A DNA stretch of 64,000 bases from Thermochromatium tepidum ATCC 43061 (GCF_009664085.1 NZ_CP039268.1:1969501-2033500), one strand, 5' to 3'; counted from the first letter of the stretch, positions 21,063 through 30,934 are shown. A program made the numbers and translations. The notes: generated by a model from the sequence alone, not told the origin.

Positions 21063-21647
21063 TCAGGGTGTGCGTGAGACGTGCGGTCCATCCTTCACGA
21101 GCAGCGAGTCCAGGTAATGGGTCAGTTCCTCGGTGCTCAGTTCGCCGATCTGACTGTGGACACGCCGCCCATGCCGATCGAAGATCAGGGTGAAGGGCAG
21201 CACTTCGAGCCGGTTGCCGAGTCTCACCGAGAGTTCGAGCACCTCGGGCGTGGCGATCAGGAGCGGATAATTGACCGGGTGCGCGGCGACGAAGGCGCGC
21301 ACCTCCTCGACCCGATCGACGGCGATGCCGACAAACTGTACGCCGGATTCGCGCAGCCGTTCCTGAGCCTCGACGAACCTCGGGATTTCGGACAAACAGG
21401 GCGGACACCAGGTGGCCCAGAAGTTGACCACCAGCACCTTGCCGGCCCAGGCACTGCTGGAGACCTGGCGTCCTTCAAGGTCTTGCAAACGCAAATCGGG
21501 CAGGGTGTCGAGCGACTCGTTTGGGCGCTCGGCCTGTCCGCCGCTGTTGGTGCCCTCGACATCGATCCAGTGCTGACCGACGATGGCCGCCCCGATACTG
21601 ATACCAGCGGCAAGCACAGTGACCAGGATGACTTTCAAGGCTTTCAT
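21063..21647 (-). CDS. TlpA/ResA-like membrane-anchored thiol-disulfide oxidoreductase
   Basis: Protein of 194 residues: N-terminal signal anchor (VILVTVLAAGISIGAAIVG) and a periplasmic thioredoxin fold with the active site NFWATWCPPCLSEIPRF near residue 82 and the cis-Pro in EVLPFTLIFD. The ATG overlaps the dsbD stop by four bases, so it is a likely recipient of electrons from DsbD. The WCPPC active site is typical of TlpA/ResA proteins used in cytochrome c or copper-site maturation; the true substrate is unknown. Confidence 0.88.
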   Translation of the reverse strand: MKALKVILVTVLAAGISIGAAIVGQHWIDVEGTNSGGQAERPNESLDTLPDLRLQDLEGRQVSSSAWAGKVLVVNFWATWCPPCLSEIPRFVEAQERLRESGVQFVGIAVDRVEEVRAFVAAHPVNYPLLIATPEVLELSVRLGNRLEVLPFTLIFDRHGRRVHSQIGELSTEELTHYLDSLLVKDGPHVSRTP

Positions 21648-23983
21648 GGCGCAACCTGACGCAGATGACGGGCGAAGGGTTCGGCGGGTTTGAAGCCCAC
21701 CAGACGAAAGTGGGTCAGTTCCCGACCCGCGCGATCGAAAAACAGGATCGCCGGAGGTCCAGGCAGACCGAAACGACCCTGGATCAGGGCGCGATCCTCG
21801 GCATCGTTGGCCGTGACGTCGGCCTGGAGCCGAACGAAGCGCCTCAGCTCGGCCATCACGGACGGATCGCTGAAGGTGTAACGCTCCATCTCTTGGCAGG
21901 AAACACACCAGTCGGCATAGAAGTCAAGCAGCACCGGTTGGCCGTCCGACCGCGCCTGAGCGAGCTCGCGCTCCAGGTCGGCCACGGATTTGATGCGTTT
22001 GAACCCGAGCTGCTCGACCCCGCCCCCAGGGATCAGCCCCCGCAGCGGCTGGAGCGTGTCGCGCCCGCCGGCCGCGGCGCCGATCAGCATGAGCGCGCCA
22101 TAGATCAGCAGCACCAGACCTAGCCCCTTCCATAGCTTGAACCAGGCATTCGCGCCTGGCTGGAGCTGGTTGAGTGCGCCCATATAGACTGCCGAGCAGA
22201 TCAGCAGCAGCGCCCAGAGCACCATCGCGAGCGCCGGCGGCAGGAGGCGTTCGAGCATCAGGATCGCCACACCCAGCAGCGCCACACCGAACACGGCCTT
22301 GACGGTATTCATCCAGGCCCCAGCGCGTGGTAGATAGCGACCGACCGAGGTGCCGATGAGGATCAGGGGCACACCCATGCCGAGACTGAGTGCAAACAAC
22401 GCCAACCCGCCGAGCAGTGCATCCCCGGTGTGGCCGATGTAGATCAGCGCCCCGAACAGCGGCGGTGCCACGCAAGGCCCCACGATCAGGGCCGAGAGCA
22501 GACCCATGATGGCCACACCGATCAGGGTCCCGCCCTGCTGACGGTTGCTCAGCTCGGCAAGCTTGGATTGCAGGCTGGAAGGCAATTGCAGCTCGTAGAA
22601 ACCGAACATCGACAGCGCCAGTCCCACGAACACCAGGGCAAAGGCGGTCAGGATCCAGGGATTCTGAAAGGCGGCCTGGAGATTGGCCCCCAATAGTCCG
22701 GCGAGCACGCCGACGAGGGTATAGGTCAGGGCCATCGCCAGCACATAGACCAGCGACAGCACGAACGCCTTGCGCGTGGTCAGCCCCGCGCCCTGGCCGG
22801 CGATGATGCCCGAGAGGATCGGGATCATCGGAAAGACGCAGGGCGTGAAGGCCAAGAGCAACCCGAAACCGAAGAAGACGGCGATGATCACCCACAGCCC
22901 CTCGCCGGCGAGCACGGCGGCGATTCGGTCCTGTTCGGAGACCGGCGGGCCGCTCCCGCCTGGGTCATTGACCGGCGCGGCCTGCACGATTGCCGCATCC
23001 TCCGCAACCGACTGGCTCGTCGTCATCGTCGCGGCATCGGCCAGCGTGGCCGGCGCTTCGGGCAGATTGAGCGTGATACGCCGGCTCTGCGGCGGATAGC
23101 AGATCCCGATCTCGGCACAACCCTGATATTTGACGATCAGGGTTGCTGTGATCGGCGCAGTCGTTACGCGCTGGAGCTGCACGGTCAGATCCAGTCGGCC
23201 CTGATGGATCTCGACATCGCCGATGGAGCCGTCGGGCAATACCGAATCATGCTTGAGCGTGCCCGCCGGACGTTCGATGGTACCGAGCGCGACATCCGGC
23301 GAATCGACGAGCGCGATCTCGATCAGATCGGCATAGAGATAGGTTCCGGGCGCGATGTCCCAGGTGAGCCGAACGCGATCGGGCGCCTCGACCTCGGCCT
23401 GCACGCGAAAGGCCTGCTCGACCTCGGGGATGTCCTCCGTGCCAGACAGACCGCGAGCCGGCGGCACTGAGGTCAGCAGATCGGCCAGACGACGCGGTTT
23501 GTCCCCGGTCGTCGCCGGGGCAGCGACGGGGAGTCTGGCTGCCGGCTCGGGCAACGCCAGCGTCAGTGTCTCACGATGCGGCGGGTAGCAGAATCCGGCG
23601 TCGGCGCACCCCTGTGAATCGATCCGCAACCTCAGACGATTGTCCGAGTCCGGTGCGCGCGTGATCGGTAGATCGACCACCAGGCGCCCACGGTAGATCT
23701 CGACCTCGCCGAAGAACTCGTCCTGTTTGATCTCGGCCTCGGGCAGGACCGCCGTGCCGAGCCTGATGCCAGGCGTCTCGGAGTCGAACCTGAGCTTGCT
23801 CTTGTAGAGATAGTAACCGTCCGCCGTATCCCAGACGACGCGCACCGCTTCCGGCCCGATCACCTCGGCGCTGACCGGAAACGCCTGCTCCTGGCTCAGG
23901 AAGTCATCGGCCAGGGCTTGAGTACCGTCCAAGGCCGCCACCAGCCACAGCCACGCCCCGGCCAAAAACCACGGTCGCTTCAC
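21644..23983 (-). CDS. dsbD: Thiol:disulfide interchange protein DsbD with two alpha domains
   Basis: Moves electrons from cytoplasmic thioredoxin to periplasmic thiol proteins. The GTG start at 23983 (GGAG eight bases upstream, GTGA overlap with cutA) gives 779 residues with a signal peptide ending TQALA. Two successive N-terminal alpha domains follow, each with the redox pair: QGCADAGFCYPP near 122 and QGCAEIGICYPP near 285. Then comes a membrane domain (about 360-640) with conserved cysteines (FTPCVFPMIP, VGPCVAPPLF) and a C-terminal thioredoxin domain with DWCVSCQEME near 690. The usual DsbD has one alpha domain and about 565 residues. Co-encoded with the TlpA-like protein. Confidence 0.93.
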   Translation of the reverse strand: MKRPWFLAGAWLWLVAALDGTQALADDFLSQEQAFPVSAEVIGPEAVRVVWDTADGYYLYKSKLRFDSETPGIRLGTAVLPEAEIKQDEFFGEVEIYRGRLVVDLPITRAPDSDNRLRLRIDSQGCADAGFCYPPHRETLTLALPEPAARLPVAAPATTGDKPRRLADLLTSVPPARGLSGTEDIPEVEQAFRVQAEVEAPDRVRLTWDIAPGTYLYADLIEIALVDSPDVALGTIERPAGTLKHDSVLPDGSIGDVEIHQGRLDLTVQLQRVTTAPITATLIVKYQGCAEIGICYPPQSRRITLNLPEAPATLADAATMTTSQSVAEDAAIVQAAPVNDPGGSGPPVSEQDRIAAVLAGEGLWVIIAVFFGFGLLLAFTPCVFPMIPILSGIIAGQGAGLTTRKAFVLSLVYVLAMALTYTLVGVLAGLLGANLQAAFQNPWILTAFALVFVGLALSMFGFYELQLPSSLQSKLAELSNRQQGGTLIGVAIMGLLSALIVGPCVAPPLFGALIYIGHTGDALLGGLALFALSLGMGVPLILIGTSVGRYLPRAGAWMNTVKAVFGVALLGVAILMLERLLPPALAMVLWALLLICSAVYMGALNQLQPGANAWFKLWKGLGLVLLIYGALMLIGAAAGGRDTLQPLRGLIPGGGVEQLGFKRIKSVADLERELAQARSDGQPVLLDFYADWCVSCQEMERYTFSDPSVMAELRRFVRLQADVTANDAEDRALIQGRFGLPGPPAILFFDRAGRELTHFRLVGFKPAEPFARHLRQVAP

Positions 23984-24318
23984 GAGTCCTGCTCCACGGC
24001 GTTCACGCATTCGCTCACCCAATTCAGATAGTCGCTCGACCCCGAGACGATGGGGAGGGCGATGATCTCCGGTACCTCGTAGGGATGCAACAGGCGCAGC
24101 CGGTCAGTGAGCGGCTCGACACGCGCCTCGACGGTCTTGATCAGCAGCAGCACCTCCGAGTCACGCTGGATACATCCCTCCCAACGATAGATCGAGATCA
24201 GGCCAGGCAGCAGATTGACACAGGCAGCCAACCGCTCCTCGACCAGGGTCTCGGCCAGACCCAGGGCCGTGTCTCGGTCGGGACAGGTACAGAGGATCAA
24301 ACGATGCGGCAACGACAT
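23980..24318 (-). CDS. cutA: CutA-like divalent cation tolerance protein
   Basis: Trimeric ferredoxin-fold protein of 112 residues with RLAACVNLLPGLISIYRWEG, DSEVLLLIKT and HPYEVPEIIALP, the three conserved family blocks. The role in copper tolerance is debated. The start at 24318 (MSLPHRLILCTCPD) fits the family; a longer open frame upstream overlaps the divergent fxsA region. Its TGA overlaps the dsbD GTG, a gene pairing common in gammaproteobacteria. Confidence 0.94.
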   Translation of the reverse strand: MSLPHRLILCTCPDRDTALGLAETLVEERLAACVNLLPGLISIYRWEGCIQRDSEVLLLIKTVEARVEPLTDRLRLLHPYEVPEIIALPIVSGSSDYLNWVSECVNAVEQDS

Positions 24319-24466
24319 AGACGGTAAACTCGATCTTGCTTGGACTGGATCTCGCCGACAGGTTAAGGTTTCGGCCAACCGTCGGAGTCGACGAACGACC
24401 GACTCTGACCGCGCCGACCGCGATAGATTCCATCTTCTGAAAGCCCAGTCATCCAACGGAGCCCCC

Positions 24467-24892
24467 ATGGTGCCACTGCTGTTATTGCTCTTCATCGGCT
24501 TGCCGCTGACCGAGCTCTATGTCCTGATTCAGGTTGGCGCCAAGATCGGCGCCCTCTCGACCATCCTGCTCTCGATCCTGACCGCTGTCATCGGCGTCTG
24601 GCTGGTTCGCCATCAGGGCTTCGGTATCCTCATCCGGATGCGCGACCTGCTCGAGCGTGGCGCGGTGCCCGCCATCGAGCTACTGGATGGGGCGCTGGTC
24701 CTCGTCGCCGGACTCTGCCTGATCCTGCCCGGTTTCTTGACCGACAGTCTAGGCTTCCTGCTCCTGATCCCACCGCTACGCCACCGGCTGATCGAGCACT
24801 ACATCCAGCTCCAGTCCATGCACCTGCAAGCGTCCGGTAAGGTCTGGACCGAGACCCGGGTGATCGAGGGCGAGTTCCGCCGCGACGACTGA
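24467..24892 (+). CDS. fxsA: FxsA family membrane protein
   Basis: Inner-membrane protein of 141 residues; in E. coli FxsA overproduction blocks F-exclusion of phage T7. It begins MVPLLLLLFIGLPLTELYVL and has the family's second helix (STILLSILTAVIGVWLVR), the GFGILIRMRDLLERGAVPA segment and LILPGFLTDSLGFLLLIP. The usual partner groESL is not downstream; a J-domain protein follows after 25 bases. Confidence 0.93.
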   Translation: MVPLLLLLFIGLPLTELYVLIQVGAKIGALSTILLSILTAVIGVWLVRHQGFGILIRMRDLLERGAVPAIELLDGALVLVAGLCLILPGFLTDSLGFLLLIPPLRHRLIEHYIQLQSMHLQASGKVWTETRVIEGEFRRDD

Positions 24893-24917
24893 CACACCAC
24901 ACCCAACGTCCGAATCT

Positions 24918-26438
24918 ATGCACCTGTCCTGGACGCACCAGATTGCCAAGGCACTCGTCAGTGGACGACCGACCCCAGCCCTGGAGCTCCATCTCGATGA
25001 GCTGCTCATCTGGCTGAGCAATCCGGACAATCCGCGCGTCGCCGAGCTGGAACGCGCCATCGAGCGGCGGCTGACGCGCGATCAGGCCAGCGCCAGCGCC
25101 TACCGCCTGCTCGACCAGCAGTTCTTCGCCGATGAGAACCCGCCCACACCCGCGAGTCTGGGGTTTGCGCCCGGTACCACCCTCACACAGGCCAAGCAGC
25201 GTTATCGTCGGCTGATGCAGGTCTATCACCCAGACCGACACCCTAAACGCGCTGCCTGGGCGACCCGTCGCACCGAGCAGATCAACCGTGCCTTCACCGC
25301 CTTCCAGCGTGGCGAGAGCGGCGCGGTGCGCCCCGGCAACCGGAAGGGACAGACGCGCCGAACGGCGGCCAGGCCATCCTACAGACGTCTACCGCCGACC
25401 TGGCTGCCGCCGGCGTTGAGAGACCGGATTGCGCCGGCCTGGATCTGGATCCATGATCGCTGGATCGGGCGTACGCCGATCCAACGGCGACTGTCGATCG
25501 CGGCGGCCATGGCCTGCGTTCTGATACTCACAGTCGCACTCTGGCCCGAGAAGCCACCCAGGCCGGTCCCCAGGATCGTCCATCATCCATCCGGGATCGA
25601 GCCGCCCACAAGGCTTGCAGATAGACCGACACCTAGGCCCAAACCCCAGCCGCCAGCGATCGCCACGACCGCGCCGACGCCCGAGGCGAAGGCGGCGCCG
25701 CAGCCGAGCATCATCCCGACGATGCGCGCGCCGGCTGATTCGCCCAGCGGGGCGCCCCAGCAAGACACCGCCCCACCCAACCTGGAGTTGGGCGGCACAC
25801 CCGAGTCGGTAGACGGTAAGAGACAGATTCAGATCGCCCCGGCACCTCAGCCGGAGCCGCAAACGGTCGCCACCACGCCAGGGAATCTCGGGGCGTTGCC
25901 CCCACCTGCCACGACGCCCCCAGCCGAGACCTCCGCCGCGAGGCGTCCTGACCGCATGACCCCGCTCGCCCCCTGGGCCGACATCCCCCCAGCGGCCCCG
26001 CCCGCGCCGCCCACGCCCCCGACCCCGCCTCTGGCCCAGGGTCCGGTTTCCGCCGTCAGGTCCGGTGACACGGCACTTGCCGACGACTGCCGGAACGCCC
26101 CCGAGATCCTGACCCGATTCCAGCACGCCTATCAGGCCGGCGCGCTCGACCCGCTGATGGCGCTTTATAGTCCGCTGGCCAAGGAGAACGAGCTGGCAAC
26201 CTGGTTCGCCATCCGTCAGACCTATGCCGAGTGGTTCCGCATCACCGCGTCCCGGCGCATCGATTTTGAGCAGATCCAGGTCCAGCCCATTGCCGACAGC
26301 CAGCGCTGTGCCCTCATGGCCGTGTTTCAGGTCAGCTATCTCGACCAAGAGTCGCGCTCGGTGACCCTGGCGGGGATCATCGAGCTGCTACTCGAACGCA
26401 AGGACTCAAACTGGCTCATCCTCAGGGCACGCTATTGA
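24918..26438 (+). CDS. Membrane-anchored J-domain protein with NTF2-like C-terminal domain
   Basis: Protein of 506 residues. An N-terminal helical region (1-70) is followed by a J domain (about 75-135) with the diagnostic HPD tripeptide in QVYHPDRHP near residue 102. A single transmembrane helix (AAAMACVLILTVALW, about 195-210) and a Pro/Ala-rich linker (about 215-380) lead to a C-terminal domain (about 390-506) resembling NTF2/SnoaL-like folds (LTRFQHAYQAGALDPLMALY, VFQVSYLDQESRSVTLAG). The J domain should recruit DnaK to the membrane; the other domain is predicted outside. The client is unknown. It follows fxsA closely and is probably co-transcribed. Confidence 0.75.
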   Translation: MHLSWTHQIAKALVSGRPTPALELHLDELLIWLSNPDNPRVAELERAIERRLTRDQASASAYRLLDQQFFADENPPTPASLGFAPGTTLTQAKQRYRRLMQVYHPDRHPKRAAWATRRTEQINRAFTAFQRGESGAVRPGNRKGQTRRTAARPSYRRLPPTWLPPALRDRIAPAWIWIHDRWIGRTPIQRRLSIAAAMACVLILTVALWPEKPPRPVPRIVHHPSGIEPPTRLADRPTPRPKPQPPAIATTAPTPEAKAAPQPSIIPTMRAPADSPSGAPQQDTAPPNLELGGTPESVDGKRQIQIAPAPQPEPQTVATTPGNLGALPPPATTPPAETSAARRPDRMTPLAPWADIPPAAPPAPPTPPTPPLAQGPVSAVRSGDTALADDCRNAPEILTRFQHAYQAGALDPLMALYSPLAKENELATWFAIRQTYAEWFRITASRRIDFEQIQVQPIADSQRCALMAVFQVSYLDQESRSVTLAGIIELLLERKDSNWLILRARY

Positions 26439-26459
26439 GCGCGAGGCGTCGGTCTGCCT

Positions 26460-26768
26460 TCAAGCATACTCATCGATCCCCAGGAAGGATTGCAGCCCTT
26501 CGCGTCGCTCCAACCGCTGGGCCGCCGCATAGGCCGCCAAGGCGCGTCGCACCTGGCCATCGCCGATCATCACCCTGACCGGCGCACTGTAGGGGCGTTG
26601 ACGCAAAGAAGACATCTCGGCGGGTTCGACCCGGGTCACCGGGCGTGCGATCAGTGCATCGGCTTGGGTTCGGGCGACCTCTGGGTGGGCGATCGGGAGC
26701 GTCCGTTCCCAAGGTGACTCGGAAACGATGGCATGGGACAGCGAAACCGATGAACCGAGGATCCGCAT
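26460..26768 (-). CDS. Hypothetical protein
   Basis: Open frame of 102 residues from MRILGSSVSLSHAIVSE to LQSFLGIDEYA. The N-terminal pattern (M-basic-I-x-small-S-x-V) and the C-terminal (R-R-A-L-x-A-Y...L-G-hydrophobic-D) resemble a loosely remembered family of uncharacterised gammaproteobacterial proteins, but no function can be given. A start six codons upstream (26786) is in frame but has GGGAGG directly against the ATG and lies in a likely mobile-element end. It is convergent with the J-domain gene, with 21 bases between the stops. Confidence 0.5.
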   Translation of the reverse strand: MRILGSSVSLSHAIVSESPWERTLPIAHPEVARTQADALIARPVTRVEPAEMSSLRQRPYSAPVRVMIGDGQVRRALAAYAAAQRLERREGLQSFLGIDEYA

Positions 26769-26780
26769 CTGAAACAGATT

Positions 26781-26820
26781 TGACATCCTCCCTAGCCTGA
26801 AGGCCAGGGATCCCGAAGGC
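26781..26820 (-). mobile_element. Possible solo end of an IS200/IS605-type element
   Basis: CCCTAGCC-TGAA-GGCCAGGG (26792-26811) forms a short imperfect hairpin followed on the minus strand by GGGAGGATGTCAA, a combination I associate with right ends of tnpB-bearing IS200/IS605 elements. The 181 bases between it and the thyA stop (26821-27001) hold no gene I recognise and show frames in several registers, perhaps eroded element sequence. Confidence 0.3.
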
Positions 26821-27001
26821 GCTTGACCCAGGCATCAACGCTGGATGATGCGTTGCGGCGGGCCCCTGGGCCGAGCGCCGAATGGCGACTCGTCCCAGGT
26901 GTGACTTCCGGCGTGCCCGCCGTCGTCCGCTTTGGGTCTCGGCGGCAGAAACATTATAGGGCGGCTGCGCCGTCCGCGCGCAGACAGGCGCAGATTCCGC
27001 C

Positions 27002-27841
27002 CTAAACCGCGATCGGGGCGCGGATCGCTGGATGCGGGTCATAACCCTGGATCTCGATGTCTTCAAAGTCATAATCAAACAGCGTCGGTGGACGCCGTTT
27101 AAGAATTAGGCGCGGCAGGGGTCGCGGTGTGCGTTCAAGCTGGGCGTAGACGATGTCTGGGGTCAGGTGGTTGAGATACAGATGCAGGTCGCCGAAGGTG
27201 TGGATGAACTCACCTGGTTCGAGATCGCATTGCTGGGCGATCAGATGGGTCAGCAGGGCATAGCTGGCGATGTTGAAGGGGACACCGAGGAACAGATCGG
27301 CACTGCGCTGATAGAGCTGGCAAGACAGTCGGCCCTCGGCAACCTGAAACTGAAACAGACAGTGACAGGGTGCAAGTGCCATGCGTCCAGCGCGCACATT
27401 ATCTTGGGGACTGAGCTCTTCCCTTGGGAGGTCAGCCGGGTTCCAGGCCGTGACCACCAGACGACGTGAGTATGGCCGGGTCCGGATGGCGTCCACCAGC
27501 TCAGCAAGCTGGTCGATCAAGCGCCCGTCCGGCGTTGGCCAGGCACGCCACTGCGCCCCATAGATCGGGCCGAGCGCACCCGTCTCGGTCGCCCACTCGT
27601 CCCAGATATGGATCCCCTGAGCCTGTAACCAGTTGACGTTGGTATCACCAGACAGGAACCACAATAGCTCACCGGCCACGCCTTTGAAATAGAGACGCTT
27701 GGTCGTCAGCAACGGGAATCCCACCGTCAGGTCGAACCTCAACTGGCGCCCGAAGACCGATCGTGTGCCGACGCCGGTGCGGTCCAGCCGATCACGACCG
27801 TTGGTGATCACGTCGCGCAACAGATCCAGATAGACCTGCAT
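27002..27841 (-). CDS. thyA: Thymidylate synthase
   Basis: Methylates dUMP to dTMP using methylene-tetrahydrofolate. The 279-residue protein contains [32 protein letters not shown], the catalytic Cys in [14 protein letters not shown] near residue 157, [18 protein letters not shown], and [12 protein letters not shown]. It is about 15 residues longer than the E. coli enzyme, mainly from an insert just before the catalytic loop ([10 protein letters not shown]). It starts five bases after gpmI. With folK, pabC, folD and metH it adds to the folate genes in this window. Confidence 0.97.
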   Translation of the reverse strand: MQVYLDLLRDVITNGRDRLDRTGVGTRSVFGRQLRFDLTVGFPLLTTKRLYFKGVAGELLWFLSGDTNVNWLQAQGIHIWDEWATETGALGPIYGAQWRAWPTPDGRLIDQLAELVDAIRTRPYSRRLVVTAWNPADLPREELSPQDNVRAGRMALAPCHCLFQFQVAEGRLSCQLYQRSADLFLGVPFNIASYALLTHLIAQQCDLEPGEFIHTFGDLHLYLNHLTPDIVYAQLERTPRPLPRLILKRRPPTLFDYDFEDIEIQGYDPHPAIRAPIAV

Positions 27842-27846
27842 CGCGA

Positions 27847-29382
27847 TCAGACCGTCGCCGGGCCGAGCAGCAGCGAGCGCCCATCCATGACCTTGGGGAT
27901 CGGAATCCCCATCAGATTGAGCACCGTGGGCGCGATGTCTTTGATCCCGCCGCCGATGGCCAACCGCCAGGGCACCTCATCGACGACCAGACAGGGCACC
28001 GGATAGAGGGTATGCTGGGTATGCGGCTCGCCCGTGACCGGATCGATCATCTCGTCACAGTTACCGTGATCGGCGGTGAGGATCACCGAGTAGCCGTTCG
28101 CGAGGGCCGCGTCCATCACCCGACCAGCTGCGCGATCGAGCGCCTCGACTGCAGCGATCACCGCCTCACGCACCGCCGTGTGCCCGACCATGTCGCCGTT
28201 TGCAAAGTTGACCACGATGAATGGATAGACGCGCCGCTCGATCGCCGCGATCACGGCCTCGGCCACCTCGGGTGCGCTCATCTCGGGCTTGAGGTCATAG
28301 GTTGCGACCTTGGGCGATGGGATCAGCATGCGGTCCTCGCCCGGATAGGGCTCATCGCGCCCGCCATTGAAGAAGAAGGTGACATGGGCGTATTTCTCAG
28401 TCTCAGCACAGTGGAACTGAGCGAGCCCAGCCTGACTGAGGATCTGACCCAAGGTGGTCTTGGGCAGGTCGTGATCAAAGGCGATCGGCAGGCCGTACCA
28501 CTGGTCGTATTCCATCATGCAGGTCACCTTGGCCCCACTAAAGCCACGCCGGTCGAAGTGGTCGAAATCAGGCTTGAACAGGGCCGAGACCAGCTGACGC
28601 GGACGGTCCTTGCGGAAATTGAAATGGACGACCTGATCACCGCTCTGGATGGTCTCACCACCCTTGATCAGGGTCGGGCGGATGAACTCATCGTCCTCAC
28701 CCGCGGCATAGGCCGCCTCGATGGCCGCGTGCGCACTCTCTGCCCACCGCCCCTCGCCATCGACTAGGGCGCGCCAGGCCAGTTCGGTGCGCTCCCAGCG
28801 GTTGTCACGGTCCATGGCGTAATAGCGACCCGAGACGCTGGCGATCCGACCGCCAGCCACCTCGAGCGCATTCTCGAGGGCCGGGAGATAATTCAATGCC
28901 GAGCGTGGGGGGGTGTCGCGTCCGTCGGTGAACATGTGCACCATGGGGCGCACCCCCTGATATTTGCACAGCTTGATCAGGGCATGGAGATGATGGACGT
29001 GGCTGTGCACCCCTCCATCCGAGACCAATCCCATGAGATGCAGGGGACGATTCTGAGCCGCTGCCGCTCGGGCGGCGGCGACCAGGGCACGGTTCTCATA
29101 GAAACTCCGGTCGGCAATCGCTTGATCGATCAGCACCAGATCCTGACGCACCACACAGCCTGAACCGAGCGTCATGTGTCCGACCTCGGAATTGCCCATC
29201 TGGCCGTCCGGTAATCCGACCGCCAGTCCGGACGCCTGGATGGCCGTATGCGGATTGGTCGAGAAATACTGATCTAGATTGGGCGTGCGCGCGATCGCCA
29301 CGGCATTGTTGGCCTTGGATGGATTCAGACCGAAACCGTCGAGGATGATCAGGACGACGGGACGACGTGGGACGTTCTTCAT
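27847..29382 (-). CDS. gpmI: 2,3-bisphosphoglycerate-independent phosphoglycerate mutase
   Basis: Interconverts 3- and 2-phosphoglycerate. The 511-residue protein begins [20 protein letters not shown], with the catalytic Ser in [11 protein letters not shown] near residue 65, [21 protein letters not shown] and the metal-binding [12 protein letters not shown] and [12 protein letters not shown] at the C-terminus. The ATG at 29382 is chosen over a 52-codon open extension that has no family similarity. It is divergent from argA and is followed by thyA. Confidence 0.97.
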   Translation of the reverse strand: MKNVPRRPVVLIILDGFGLNPSKANNAVAIARTPNLDQYFSTNPHTAIQASGLAVGLPDGQMGNSEVGHMTLGSGCVVRQDLVLIDQAIADRSFYENRALVAAARAAAAQNRPLHLMGLVSDGGVHSHVHHLHALIKLCKYQGVRPMVHMFTDGRDTPPRSALNYLPALENALEVAGGRIASVSGRYYAMDRDNRWERTELAWRALVDGEGRWAESAHAAIEAAYAAGEDDEFIRPTLIKGGETIQSGDQVVHFNFRKDRPRQLVSALFKPDFDHFDRRGFSGAKVTCMMEYDQWYGLPIAFDHDLPKTTLGQILSQAGLAQFHCAETEKYAHVTFFFNGGRDEPYPGEDRMLIPSPKVATYDLKPEMSAPEVAEAVIAAIERRVYPFIVVNFANGDMVGHTAVREAVIAAVEALDRAAGRVMDAALANGYSVILTADHGNCDEMIDPVTGEPHTQHTLYPVPCLVVDEVPWRLAIGGGIKDIAPTVLNLMGIPIPKVMDGRSLLLGPATV

Positions 29383-29528
29383 TCGGTAACTCCGCGAGAT
29401 AAAGCCTGGCAGGCCGGAAGCAGGCCTGTATTCTCGATACCGTCGTGATCCGGCCGCGGCCCGCTCGCAAAAATCGGTTATTCTAAATGGCTTCAGACCC
29501 TCGCGCCCGGCTTTTAATTCCCGCACCC

Positions 29529-30893
29529 ATGACCACAAGGCCCGATCGTCCCCATCCAGATGATGCCCAAGACGCGGCCCAAGCCCAGCCCGGGCGCGAT
29601 CCCTTTGTCGCCTGGGTGCGCGAGGCCACGCCCTATATCCATGCCCACCGCGACCGGACCTTCGTCATCGCCTTCGGTGGCGAGGCGGTGGCCGACGCAC
29701 GCTTCCCTGACCTGGTGCACGACATCGCCCTACTGCATGGGCTCGGCATCCGGCTGGTCCTGGTGCATGGTGCGCGCCCCCAGATCGAACAGCGTCTTCG
29801 CGATCAGGGGACCGAACTGCGCTATGTCAACGGACTGCGCGTCACCGACGATCGGGCGCTCGCCTGTGTCAAGGAGGCCGTCGGCATGGTGCGGGTCGAG
29901 ATCGAGGCCTTGCTGTCGCTGGGACTGGCCAACTCACCCATGGCTGGGGTGCGCATCCCAGTGGTCTCGGGCAACTTCGTCACCGCCCGCCCGCTCGGGG
30001 TCATCGAGGGCGTAGACTATGCCCATACCGGCGCGGTGCGCCGCGTCGATCAGCGCGCCCTGCGCACCCTACTCGATCAGGGTATGGTCGCCCTGATGCC
30101 GCCGCTCGGTTACTCGCCCACTGGCGAGGTGTTTAATCTGAGTGCGGCGGATGTGGCGCGCGGTGTCGCCTTGGCCCTGGGCGCCGACAAGCTGATCTTC
30201 CTGACCGAAGGCATCGAGGGTGGCTCAAGGCCCATGTTGGCGCCGAACCTGCTTGCGCGCGATGTCGATGCGCTGCTGGCCACCGAAACACTGCCCGAAG
30301 AGCTGGCGACCTGTCTGCGCGCAGGCGCGGACGCCTGCCGTCAGGGGATTCGGCGCGTGCACCTGGTGGCGCGCGGCGAGCCTGGGGCGCTGTTGCGTGA
30401 GCTCTTCACCCACGACGGACGCGGCACGCTCATCTCAGCCGAGCCCTATGAAGAACTGCGCCCGGCGCGCATCGACGACGTGACCGGCATCCTGCAGCTG
30501 CTGCGCCCACTCGAAGAGCGCGGGGTGCTGGTGCGCCGCTCACGCGAGCTGCTCGAGACCGAGATCGAGCGTTTCCACATCACCGAGCGCGACGGTCTGA
30601 TCACCGCCTGCGCGGCCTTCTATCCCTATCCGTCCGCGGGTATGGCCGAGCTCGCCTGTCTCGCCGTCCACCAGGACTATCGCGGCGAGCGGCGCGGCGA
30701 GCGGCTACTGGAGCATATCGAAAAGCTGGCGCGCGCCCAGGGCATCAGCCGGCTGTTCGTGCTCACCACCCAGACCGCCCACTGGTTCCAGGAACGCGGC
30801 TTCCAGCCTGCCGGACTCGAGGCCCTGCCGATGGAAAAACGCGCCCTTTACAACTTTCAGCGCAACTCCAAGGTCTTCATCAAACCGCTTTAA
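29529..30893 (+). CDS. argA: Amino-acid N-acetyltransferase (N-acetylglutamate synthase)
   Basis: First step of arginine synthesis, acetyl-CoA plus glutamate. The protein (454 residues from this start) combines an amino-acid-kinase-like domain (TFVIAFGGEAV, VLVHGARPQIEQRL, LMPPLGYSPTGEVFNL) that binds arginine for feedback control, with a C-terminal GNAT domain (AELACLAVHQDYRGERRGERLLEH, LFVLTTQTAHWFQERGF). An ATG at 29487 is in frame, but a TATTCT -10-like hexamer sits only four bases before it, so the inner ATG is preferred. Neither has a clear Shine-Dalgarno. Confidence 0.94.
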   Translation: MTTRPDRPHPDDAQDAAQAQPGRDPFVAWVREATPYIHAHRDRTFVIAFGGEAVADARFPDLVHDIALLHGLGIRLVLVHGARPQIEQRLRDQGTELRYVNGLRVTDDRALACVKEAVGMVRVEIEALLSLGLANSPMAGVRIPVVSGNFVTARPLGVIEGVDYAHTGAVRRVDQRALRTLLDQGMVALMPPLGYSPTGEVFNLSAADVARGVALALGADKLIFLTEGIEGGSRPMLAPNLLARDVDALLATETLPEELATCLRAGADACRQGIRRVHLVARGEPGALLRELFTHDGRGTLISAEPYEELRPARIDDVTGILQLLRPLEERGVLVRRSRELLETEIERFHITERDGLITACAAFYPYPSAGMAELACLAVHQDYRGERRGERLLEHIEKLARAQGISRLFVLTTQTAHWFQERGFQPAGLEALPMEKRALYNFQRNSKVFIKPL

Positions 30894-30934
30894 ACCCCGA
30901 TGCGGCTCGACACACACAAGAACTTTGTTTTCGC

